The notes under the pieces were generated by a model. It saw only the letters and a program-made list of their open reading frames with translations, was not told the origin of the DNA and searched no databases. A DNA stretch of 5,398 nucleotides from an uncultured Clostridia bacterium (lineage in GTDB: Bacteria > Bacillota > Clostridia > Oscillospirales > Ruminococcaceae). This document shows positions 1-5,398 of the stretch, one piece after another. The position numbers and the translations under genes are program-made. Where the stretch lies: assembly GCA_946613705.1 (NCBI GenBank), contig CAMOFU010000170.1:1-5398 (forward strand). Reading direction: 5' to 3'. Position 1 is the first letter of the stretch, and each line of letters starts with the position of its first letter.

Positions 1-1
1 T

Positions 2-1138
2 GATCCTTCGCCTGCCGATATACTGCGCTTCGGAGCTTCCATTGGCTCTGCGTTGCCGTTGGATACAACTGTTGCGGTCTGCCACATCGGAACACCGACA
101 GCCGCCGATATATGCAGCTGTCTCAGAATGGGGCTTTCATCGGCGGGGTGCAGGGTGCTGGAGATCGGCGCGGGAACAAGACAGCTTCTGGCATTTGCGC
201 TTTCCCGCTGCAAGCTTCCGCTCGGCTGCTTTGTCAGCAGCGGCAGTGAGGATAATATCAGCCTGATCTCGACGGGCGGCCTTCCGCTGAGTGCCGATAT
301 TGAGCGGAAGATCGTTCGCGGATACTCTGTCGGCGGTACAAGATATGTACCGATGCCCGACCAAAGCACGTCAGCGGCATTTTCGGGAATAAGGCTGCTT
401 TACGAGGACTGGCTCAGAGCTGTTCTTCCAAAGAACGGAAGGGTGCGTGCTTCGCTCCGCTGTCCCAACAGACAGCTGATGCTGCTCGCAGACAGTATAT
501 TCAAGGGATTTGACGAAGGCAGCGGTGAGCATATCGTATTCCACATCTCCAACGACGGTTCTGCCTGTTCTGCATATACTGCCGATGCAGGATATATCGA
601 GCATGATAAGCTCCTGCTGCTTGCTTTTATAAATGCTATGCGCTGTCAGGTGCCTGCTGCACTGCCGTATGCCTTTACAGCTTCAGCGGATACTATAGCA
701 GCCGAAGAAGACGGTACCCTGCTGCGCTATCTTACTGTCACTGACGGTGAAGAGGACAGAGAAGCAAGGGAATGTGCTGCAAGGATAGATAATCTTTATG
801 TACGGGATGGTATCGCACTCGCAGCAATGATAACGATGCTCATTGAAAAGGACGGCAGACCGTTCTCTGAGATAGTTGCCGAGCTGCCCGAGATACACAA
901 TACCCAACGGTATGTCGGAACGGTCGGCAAGGTCAAGGATCTTGCCGAGGGCATCGGTGCCGAAAAGGTAGGCTTCGGGGCAGAGCTCGTTCGGGAGGAC
1001 GGAAGGGCAGTGGTAAGACCTGTAAAGGGCAGCAGAGGGCTGATGGTCTTTGCAGAGAGCTTTTCTGCCGAGGCTGCGATGTCACTTTGTGACGAGCTGA
1101 CCGAAAGGCTCAAGGAACTGTCCAAAAAAACTACCTGA
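2..1138 (+). CDS. Degenerate alpha-D-phosphohexomutase-like protein (5' end outside window), probable pseudoenzyme
   Basis: The reading frame is open from the window edge to TGA at 1136-1138 and gives 378 residues. The true start lies upstream; by comparison with the family some 20-30 N-terminal residues are missing. The fold is recognised by ordered superfamily landmarks. Residues 7-56 match the 'lGra.g ... V.VG ... l..GL.s.G..V..iG' first domain. Residues 75-95 sit at the catalytic-serine loop, 177-210 at the metal loop, RDGI at 268-271 is followed by the conserved helix, and RP at 339-340 precedes a VFAE strand. The active residues are lost: TASHNP reads SSGSED, DGDADR reads DGSACS, and RPSGTEP reads RPVKGSR. 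No frameshift or stop is seen, so the gene looks intact and maintained. True mutases of this family interconvert hexose 1- and 6-phosphates; this one probably cannot, and its role is unknown. It ends about 30 bp before the promoter of the next genes and need not share their transcript. The fold call is fairly sure; the loss of activity is inferred. Confidence 0.72.
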   Translation, partial: DPSPADILRFGASIGSALPLDTTVAVCHIGTPTAADICSCLRMGLSSAGCRVLEIGAGTRQLLAFALSRCKLPLGCFVSSGSEDNISLISTGGLPLSADIERKIVRGYSVGGTRYVPMPDQSTSAAFSGIRLLYEDWLRAVLPKNGRVRASLRCPNRQLMLLADSIFKGFDEGSGEHIVFHISNDGSACSAYTADAGYIEHDKLLLLAFINAMRCQVPAALPYAFTASADTIAAEEDGTLLRYLTVTDGEEDREARECAARIDNLYVRDGIALAAMITMLIEKDGRPFSEIVAELPEIHNTQRYVGTVGKVKDLAEGIGAEKVGFGAELVREDGRAVVRPVKGSRGLMVFAESFSAEAAMSLCDELTERLKELSKKTT

Positions 1139-1171
1139 TTCCGTGTAATGCCTTTTTTGACAAATAAATAC

Positions 1172-1200
1172 TTGACATCGGGCGCAAAAAATAGTAAAAT
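1172..1200 (+). promoter_or_regulatory. Sigma-A promoter of the RNase J-GdpP operon
   Basis: A perfect -35 box TTGACA (1172-1177) is followed after 17 bp by TAAAAT (1195-1200), one mismatch from the -10 consensus. The spacer contains an A-rich stretch. A perfect TATAAT overlaps at 1200-1205 but would be 22 bp from the -35. Transcription should start near 1207. A second TTGACA lies at 1157-1162 with no -10 at a usable distance. Between the upstream stop codon (1138) and this promoter only a short T run (1153-1158) is seen, without a convincing GC-rich stem, so no terminator is called there. Confidence 0.8.
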
Positions 1201-1227
1201 ATAATAAGATATTTTTGTTCGGACTCA

Positions 1228-1244
1228 GCCGTATCATATACGGC
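1228..1244 (+). other. Leader stem-loop 1 (7-bp perfect stem, 3-nt loop)
   Basis: GCCGTAT (1228-1234) is the exact reverse complement of ATACGGC (1238-1244), with loop CAT. It lies about 20 nt from the predicted 5' end of the transcript, where a hairpin could shield the RNA from 5'-end-dependent nucleases. It is not followed by a U run, so it is not a terminator. The sequence GCCGTAT recurs at 1359-1365, next to the ribosome binding site. Confidence 0.55.
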
Positions 1245-1252
1245 AGCGTATC

Positions 1253-1295
1253 CAAAGCGCCCGTTTTATCAAACCGTCCGTCTCAGTGCGCTTTG
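1253..1295 (+). other. Leader stem-loop 2 (8-bp perfect stem, 27-nt loop)
   Basis: CAAAGCGC (1253-1260) pairs exactly with GCGCTTTG (1288-1295). The 27-nt loop contains a small nested possible pairing GTTT/AAAC (1263-1266 with 1271-1274). The stem is followed by TTTGT rather than a long U run, so it looks like a structural or regulatory element rather than an efficient intrinsic terminator. Confidence 0.5.
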
Positions 1296-1344
1296 TTTGT
1301 ATCACGAATCGGAATGATCGAATCTATATTTTATTCTATTTTGG

Positions 1345-1350
1345 AAGGAG
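1345..1350 (+). promoter_or_regulatory. Strong Shine-Dalgarno (AAGGAG) far upstream of RNase J
   Basis: AAGGAG, within GGAAGGAG at 1343-1350, is the best ribosome binding site in the leader. It is 42 nt from the RNase J ATG at 1393, too far for direct use. It is 13 nt from ATG 1364, which opens a 9-codon reading frame, and only 2 nt from TTG 1353. The RNase J ATG itself has only AGG at 1388-1390, which is too close to be effective. The site therefore suggests translation of a leader peptide first, or RNA folding that shortens the distance. Confidence 0.55.
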
Positions 1351-1363
1351 CGTTGAACGCCGT

Positions 1364-1393
1364 ATGCATCTTGCTGCGGCGTATATCAGGTAA
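1364..1393 (+). CDS. Possible 9-residue leader peptide translationally coupled to RNase J
   Basis: ATG at 1364 opens the reading frame MHLAAAYIR, closed by TAA at 1391-1393. The last A of the stop is the first A of the RNase J ATG, giving TAATG, a classic arrangement for stop-start coupling. A strong AAGGAG lies 13 nt upstream, a little longer than ideal. The RNase J start has almost no ribosome binding site of its own, which is what coupling would explain. The peptide shows no run of identical regulatory codons, so classical attenuation is not suggested. Such a short frame can arise by chance. The only support is its position, the upstream site and the exact overlap. Confidence 0.35.
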   Translation: MHLAAAYIR

Positions 1394-3294
1394 TGACAGA
1401 AACTAAAAAAACACAAGCTAAACGCAGCCCGAGAAAAAGCGCTGCGCTTGATAAAGCTGCCGCGGAGCTTGCTGTGAAAAAAAGCAGCAGTGACCGCAGA
1501 TTCAAGCTTTCGGGCAAAAGAGATGTAAAAAGCAAGACGCCTGTCCGCGGTTCGAGGACCGAAAGGAGCAGGACTGCGTCGGAAACGTACTCGGCGGATC
1601 CAAGGCGTTCAAGGACAGTCCGTGAGCCGCAGCGAAGGACACCTGTTAAGATCATACCTCTTGGCGGACTTAACGAGATCGGCAAGAACTTTACGGTCAT
1701 AGAATGTGCGAACGATATGCTCATCATCGACTGCGGGCTTGCTTTCCCTGACAGTGAGATGCTGGGTGTGGATATCGTTATACCCGATTTCACATATGTC
1801 GAACAGAACAAGGATAAGCTGCGCGGCGTGGTTATCACTCACGGACATGAGGATCATATCGGCGGACTGCCGTATTTCCTGAAAAAGTTCAATGTTCCGT
1901 GCTACGGAACTCCGCTCACGCTCGGGCTGCTTGAAGGCAAGCTGAGGGAACACGATATCCTTGACAGCTGCAAGCTGAATGTAGTCACTCCGCGCCAGAC
2001 CGTTAAGCTCGGCTGTATGGCAGTCGAGTTCATCAGAGTTAATCACTCGATACCCGATGCTGTCGGTTTTGCTATCCATACCCCCGCCGGCGTGCTTGTG
2101 CATACGGGTGATTTCAAGGTCGATTATACGCCTATACAGGGCGGTATCATAGATCTTGCAAGGTTTGCAGAGCTTGGCAATAAGGGTGTGCTGGCGCTTA
2201 TGTCGGATTCCACCAACTCCGAGCGCCCCGGGTTTACGATGAGCGAGCGCAAGGTGGGCGACAGCTTTGAGAAGCTTTTCGCCAAGGCAGACGGAAAGCG
2301 CGTTATAATCGCCACCTTTGCATCTAATGTACACCGTGTTCAGCAGATAGTCAATCAGGCTGATGCAACGGGCAGAAAGCTTGCTGTGTCGGGCAGGAGC
2401 ATGGTGAATGTGATCGGTGTCGGGATAGAGCTGGGGTATCTCAAAGTCCCCGACGGTCTGCTCGTGGACATAGAGCAGGTCGGGCAGTATCCTCCCGAGA
2501 AGATGTGTATTGTTACGACAGGCTCACAGGGTGAGCCGATGAGTGCGCTTACCCGTATGGCTATGGGCGAGCACAGGCAGGTGTCGGTCACACCGAATGA
2601 TTTTGTAATCATATCCGCTAAGCCTATCCCGGGTAATGAAAAGTTCGTTACCCGCGTTGTGAATGAGCTTATGAAGCTCGGCTCCGAGGTCGTGTATGAG
2701 GATATGTATGATGTTCACGTTTCGGGCCATGCCTGTCAGGAAGAGCAGAAGCTGATGCTCTCGATCATCAAACCGCGCTTTTTTATCCCAGTACACGGAG
2801 AGTATAAGCATCTGATGAAGCATAAGGCCACCGCTATGTCGGTAGGTATCCCCGAGGAGAGGATCATCATAGCGGATATCGGTTCCGTTATCGAGACCGA
2901 CGGGGTCGATATGAAGATCACGGGAACGGTGCCTGCGGGCAGAGTGCTCGTGGACGGCCTTGGTGTCGGTGACGTGGGCTCTATAGTTCTGCGTGACAGA
3001 AAGAAGCTCGCCGAGGACGGGCTCATAATCGCTGTTGCGACGATAGACCGTGAGGCAGGACTGATACTTGCGGGGCCTGATATCGTTTCGCGGGGCTTTG
3101 TATATGTGCGTGAAAGCGAAGAGCTTATGGACGAGGCAAAGAAGGTGCTGACAGATACGCTCGATGACTGTCTTGACCGCGGTATGCATGAGTGGAACGC
3201 TATCAAGGGCAGGATGAAGGATAATCTCTCTGATTTCATATACCAGAGGACAAAGAGAACACCTATGATACTGCCCATCATCATGGAGATATAG
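1393..3294 (+). CDS. rnj: Ribonuclease J (5'-3' exo- and endoribonuclease) with basic N-terminal extension
   Basis: The 633-residue product is an RNase J of the metallo-beta-lactamase/beta-CASP family, a cytoplasmic enzyme of mRNA decay and rRNA maturation. The conserved body starts near residue 85 (PLGGLNEIGKN). Zinc ligands are present: HGHEDH at 150-155, H218 in NHSIPD, D240 in HTGD and H468 in PVHGEY. The beta-CASP region carries SDSTNSE (271-277), ATFASN (307-312), TGSQGEP (376-382) and HVSGH (442-446). The C-terminal domain ends in PMILPIIMEI, as usual. Residues 1-84 are extra compared with the roughly 555-residue Bacillus enzymes. They hold about 26 Lys/Arg against 9 acidic residues and no hydrophobic core, so they are probably disordered and RNA- or protein-binding. 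ATG 1393 is the only start before an upstream in-frame stop at 1354, though its ribosome binding site is poor. GTG 1474 is an alternative. Probably co-transcribed with gdpP, 34 nt downstream. Confidence 0.96.
   Translation: MTETKKTQAKRSPRKSAALDKAAAELAVKKSSSDRRFKLSGKRDVKSKTPVRGSRTERSRTASETYSADPRRSRTVREPQRRTPVKIIPLGGLNEIGKNFTVIECANDMLIIDCGLAFPDSEMLGVDIVIPDFTYVEQNKDKLRGVVITHGHEDHIGGLPYFLKKFNVPCYGTPLTLGLLEGKLREHDILDSCKLNVVTPRQTVKLGCMAVEFIRVNHSIPDAVGFAIHTPAGVLVHTGDFKVDYTPIQGGIIDLARFAELGNKGVLALMSDSTNSERPGFTMSERKVGDSFEKLFAKADGKRVIIATFASNVHRVQQIVNQADATGRKLAVSGRSMVNVIGVGIELGYLKVPDGLLVDIEQVGQYPPEKMCIVTTGSQGEPMSALTRMAMGEHRQVSVTPNDFVIISAKPIPGNEKFVTRVVNELMKLGSEVVYEDMYDVHVSGHACQEEQKLMLSIIKPRFFIPVHGEYKHLMKHKATAMSVGIPEERIIIADIGSVIETDGVDMKITGTVPAGRVLVDGLGVGDVGSIVLRDRKKLAEDGLIIAVATIDREAGLILAGPDIVSRGFVYVRESEELMDEAKKVLTDTLDDCLDRGMHEWNAIKGRMKDNLSDFIYQRTKRTPMILPIIMEI
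1464..1476 (+). promoter_or_regulatory. Possible internal start (GGAG plus GTG) for a shorter RNase J
   Basis: GGAG at 1464-1467 is followed, 6 nt later, by an in-frame GTG at 1474-1476 (codon 28) that leads into MKKSSSDRRF. This is a better-spaced ribosome binding site than the one before ATG 1393. Starting here would give 606 residues, still with most of the basic extension. The 27 upstream codons have the same Lys/Arg/Ala-rich character, so ATG 1393 is kept as the main start. Confidence 0.25.
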
Positions 3295-3315
3295 CCGCAG
3301 TGTCGGCAGACAGAA

Positions 3316-3321
3316 GTGAGG
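3316..3321 (+). promoter_or_regulatory. Ribosome binding site of gdpP
   Basis: GTGAGG lies 7 nt before the ATG at 3329, in the 34-nt gap after RNase J. The gap shows no promoter or terminator, which supports co-transcription with RNase J. Confidence 0.7.
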
Positions 3322-3328
3322 TACTGCT

Positions 3329-5305
3329 ATGAAAGGACTTAACGGTCTTGACATTATCATAAAGACCACTACGGGTGCAGTCGCAGCTATCGCGCTTGCC
3401 GCCTCTATTATGGTTTACGATACCCCCTCTACCTCGGGAAAGGGCAAGGCGCTGCTGGTCATTACGATATTTGCCATCATACTGCTTGTGGCTGAGTTCG
3501 TTGCTTTTCGCGGAAGAACGATAAAGACCGTGGCAAAGATGTCTTCGCGCATCACCAAGACAGAACGTGAGAGCCTGCTGCATTTTCCCGCTCCCGTTAT
3601 CGTTGTCGATGAATCGGCTACTATAATCTGGTATAATCGGAGGTTTGGAGTTGAGGTATATACAGAAGGCGAGGCTTACGGGATAAATATAGCCGAGATC
3701 GTGGATATGGATCTTAAAAAGGTCTTCAGCACGGAGGGTGAGCTCGTTTGTCTGAAAAACCGCTTTTATCAGGCTCGGGGAATACATACGGATTCCTCCG
3801 ACGGTGAGCTGTCGATGATCTATTTCGATGATACGACCGAGTTTATTGAGCTGGAGTACGAATATCGGCAAAGCCATAAGAATGTAATAATCATCGCTGT
3901 TGATAACTATGAGGAGCTTATGACCAATGCCCGTGAGAGCGATAAGGCTCACGCTCTGGTGAAGATCGAAAAGCTGATCGAGGACTTTACCGAGGGCACG
4001 ACCGCGTTTTATAAGAAGGTCGGGTCGGATAAATTCTATGTAATTATGGAGGACAGGCACCTCACCCCGATAATCGAGAACAGATTCAAGATACTCGAAC
4101 AGGCACGTCAGATCATGGTCGATGAAAGACAAAATCTTACTCTTTCGATCGGAGTCGGCTCCAATGCCGAAAACCTTGCCGAAAGTGAAAACTATGCAAG
4201 GAAAGCTCTCGATATGTGCCTCGGGCGCGGCGGAGATCAGGCGGCTGTAAGAAAGGACAGCGGCTATGAGTTCTTCGGCGGCGTTTCCAAGGGAGTTGAG
4301 AAGAGCACCAAAGTTAAGACCAGAATGATCGCAAAATCTATGCTTGAGCTGATAATGGGTGCAGAAAAGATACTCGTTATGGGGCACAGGTTTTCCGATC
4401 TCGATGCGGTCGGAGCTGCTGTAGGTGTTTGCTCGGCGGCAAGAAAGATGGGCAGAGAGAGCTATGTTGTGGTAAACCGTGAGCAGAGCATGGCAAAGCT
4501 GCTGATAGATTATCTTGACAATAACGATATCAACAACTATTTTATCACCCCCGCCGAGGGCGTGGAGAAAATGAACGAGAGCACCATGCTCATCGTTGTG
4601 GATACGCATAATCCCGACCTCGTAGAGTCTAAAGAGGTGCTTGCAAGGGCTCAGAATATCATAGTGATCGACCATCACAGAATGGCTAACAAGTCGATAG
4701 ACAATGCTGTGATGTTTTATCAGGAGCCGACTGCTTCCTCTGCCTGCGAAATGGTCGCAGAGCTGATAGAGTATTTCGGTATCGGCAATAAGATACCTGC
4801 ACCCGTGGCCGAGGCAATGCTCTCGGGTATCATGCTCGATACCAAGTATTTTGTTATGAAAACAGGTGTGCGGACCTTTGAAGCTGCTGCTTATCTTAAA
4901 AAGATGGGTGCTGATACCGTCAATGTTAAACGTATGTTTGCAGACAGTATCGAGACATACCGTTTCAAGTCGCAGATAATCAATTCCGCACAGGTTTACC
5001 GCAAATGCGCTATAGCCGTAGCAGAGGAGTATTCGGATAATATCCGTGTTGCTGCTTCTCAGGCGGCGGATGAGCTTCTCGGGATCGTAGGTGTCAATGC
5101 ATCGTTCGTGCTCTATGAATCGGGCGGAACGACCAATATCTCTGCCAGAAGCTTGGGCGGCTTCAATGTACAGGTCGTTATGGAGGCACTCGGCGGCGGC
5201 GGGCATCTGAATATGGCAGCCACTCAGCTCAGCAATACCGATCTGCAAAGTGCAGGCAGAATGCTGAAGGAAGCCATTGACGATTATATAAGAAATAACG
5301 GCTGA
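3329..5305 (+). CDS. gdpP: Cyclic-di-AMP phosphodiesterase GdpP (DHH/DHHA1 family)
   Basis: GdpP (YybT) is a membrane-anchored enzyme that hydrolyses c-di-AMP to 5'-pApA, lowering the messenger that controls potassium, osmolyte and cell-wall homeostasis. The 658 residues match the usual length (about 650-660) and domain order. Two membrane segments (about 12-30 and 40-60) are followed by a PAS-like domain (about 83-175). A degenerate GGDEF domain (about 185-315) reads GSDKF at 232-236, as expected for a family whose GGDEF does not make c-di-GMP. The DHH domain has H353-x3-D357-x-D359, D425 in VVDTH, DHH at 448-450 and D504 in MLDTKYF. DHHA1 has RSLGG (607-611) and GGGGH (622-626). Every metal-binding position is kept, so it should be active. 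The start is fixed by a good ribosome binding site. In many Firmicutes gdpP is followed by rplI and the replicative helicase gene; neither is visible before the window ends. Confidence 0.96.
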   Translation: MKGLNGLDIIIKTTTGAVAAIALAASIMVYDTPSTSGKGKALLVITIFAIILLVAEFVAFRGRTIKTVAKMSSRITKTERESLLHFPAPVIVVDESATIIWYNRRFGVEVYTEGEAYGINIAEIVDMDLKKVFSTEGELVCLKNRFYQARGIHTDSSDGELSMIYFDDTTEFIELEYEYRQSHKNVIIIAVDNYEELMTNARESDKAHALVKIEKLIEDFTEGTTAFYKKVGSDKFYVIMEDRHLTPIIENRFKILEQARQIMVDERQNLTLSIGVGSNAENLAESENYARKALDMCLGRGGDQAAVRKDSGYEFFGGVSKGVEKSTKVKTRMIAKSMLELIMGAEKILVMGHRFSDLDAVGAAVGVCSAARKMGRESYVVVNREQSMAKLLIDYLDNNDINNYFITPAEGVEKMNESTMLIVVDTHNPDLVESKEVLARAQNIIVIDHHRMANKSIDNAVMFYQEPTASSACEMVAELIEYFGIGNKIPAPVAEAMLSGIMLDTKYFVMKTGVRTFEAAAYLKKMGADTVNVKRMFADSIETYRFKSQIINSAQVYRKCAIAVAEEYSDNIRVAASQAADELLGIVGVNASFVLYESGGTTNISARSLGGFNVQVVMEALGGGGHLNMAATQLSNTDLQSAGRMLKEAIDDYIRNNG

Positions 5306-5398
5306 TACGATCATGACTGCGGCAGCTGAATATATCAGGATGTTATAAAGGCAACACCGCACGACCCGCGGCTAACGCCTCTGCACATCATCTGCTTG
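5306..5398. other. Intergenic end of window; no gene or terminator seen, GC-rich tail may be a repeat edge
   Basis: The 93 nt after the gdpP stop contain no convincing hairpin plus U run and no start with a ribosome binding site. From about 5347 the composition changes to GC-rich, with CCGCGG at 5366-5371. On the minus strand this part reads as a tiny frame at 5388-5335 (M C R G V S R G S C G V A F ...). It has no ribosome binding site or family that I can show. It could be the edge of a dispersed repeat or insertion, but the other end lies outside the window. Confidence 0.25.

Larger units (their letters stand above)
1207..1392 (+). promoter_or_regulatory. Long structured 5' leader of the RNase J mRNA
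   Basis: About 186 nt separate the predicted transcription start from the RNase J ATG, long for a simple leader. It contains two perfect stem-loops (1228-1244 and 1253-1295), an AT-rich single-stranded stretch (about 1325-1342), a strong Shine-Dalgarno (1345-1350) and a possible weak hairpin ACGCCG/CGGCGT (1357-1362 with 1377-1382). No known riboswitch, T-box or leader family was recognised. mRNAs for major RNases are known to be controlled through their own leaders in other bacteria (E. coli rne is the established case). Autoregulation by RNase J is a reasonable but unproven reading here. Confidence 0.5.

Noticed and set aside
1124..1130. A7 tract as a programmed frameshift site at the end of the first gene
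   Set aside because: It lies five codons before the stop, no stimulatory structure is seen, and shifting would add only a short tail.
1121..1162. Terminator after the phosphohexomutase-like gene (A run at 1124-1130, T run at 1153-1158)
   Set aside because: The only pairing is a weak A-U stem with a long loop. No GC-rich stem precedes the T run, and the T run belongs to the promoter-proximal TTGACA.
1207..1392. Known riboswitch or T-box in the RNase J leader
   Set aside because: No conserved T-box, c-di-AMP (ydaO-type) or other riboswitch core was recognised, and the hairpins are not followed by terminator U runs.
1314..1406. A 30-codon hydrophobic frame from ATG 1314 overlapping the RNase J start
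   Set aside because: Its start has no adequate ribosome binding site, and the strong AAGGAG lies inside it. It is kept only as an alternative to the 9-codon leader peptide.
1609..3369. Minus-strand open frames of up to 281 codons opposite RNase J
   Set aside because: They are antisense shadows of the RNase J gene without ribosome binding sites or protein-family features.
4016..4042. GSDKF in GdpP as evidence of an active diguanylate cyclase or a mutated gene
   Set aside because: A degenerate GGDEF domain is a normal property of the GdpP family, so it is neither an active cyclase signature nor damage.
3281..5362. Very long open frame on the minus strand (693 codons) covering all of gdpP
   Set aside because: It is the exact antisense of a gene with full domain and motif support. 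Its start is a GTG without a ribosome binding site, and the translation is His/Cys/Arg/Leu-rich with no recognisable motif. It arises because the gdpP codon choice avoids antisense stops in that phase.
1..5398. CRISPR array, tRNA, rRNA or complete mobile element
   Set aside because: No spaced direct repeats, no tRNA or rRNA signatures, no transposase and no paired inverted ends were seen on either strand.

Overview
The window looks like chromosomal DNA of a low-to-mid GC Gram-positive bacterium of the class Clostridia, most likely a Ruminococcus-like member of the Oscillospiraceae. The basis is a typical Firmicutes-type GdpP, an RNase J with a long basic N-terminal extension, consensus sigma-A promoter elements and AGGAG-type ribosome binding sites. 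The genus is an inference. All real genes read rightward on the + strand.

Layout. Bases 2-1138 hold the 3' part of a gene whose start lies left of the window. Its product has the fold signature of an alpha-D-phosphohexomutase (phosphomannomutase/phosphoglucosamine mutase superfamily). However, the catalytic-serine loop, the metal-binding loop and the phosphate-binding loop are all replaced, so it is probably a pseudoenzyme. A strong sigma-A promoter follows (TTGACA, 17 bp, TAAAAT; 1172-1200), and then a leader of about 186 nt with two clear stem-loops. The only strong Shine-Dalgarno in the leader (1345-1350) is too far from the RNase J start. It precedes a possible 9-codon leader peptide (1364-1393) whose TAA overlaps the RNase J ATG as TAATG. 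RNase J (1393-3294) keeps all metal-binding motifs and has about 84 extra basic N-terminal residues. After 34 nt comes GdpP (3329-5305), a full-length membrane-anchored PAS / degenerate GGDEF / DHH-DHHA1 cyclic-di-AMP phosphodiesterase. The last 93 bases carry no supported gene. From about 5347 they turn GC-rich and may be the edge of a dispersed repeat.

How the genes may work together. RNase J and GdpP probably form one operon from the 1172-1200 promoter, joining mRNA turnover to c-di-AMP breakdown. The upstream phosphohexomutase-like protein is of interest because the genuine family member GlmM is known to bind and inhibit the c-di-AMP synthase CdaA in several Firmicutes. A catalytically dead relative next to the c-di-AMP hydrolase gene could be a regulatory derivative, but this is hypothesis. 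The most unusual items are the pseudoenzyme and the leader-peptide/structured-leader arrangement in front of RNase J.
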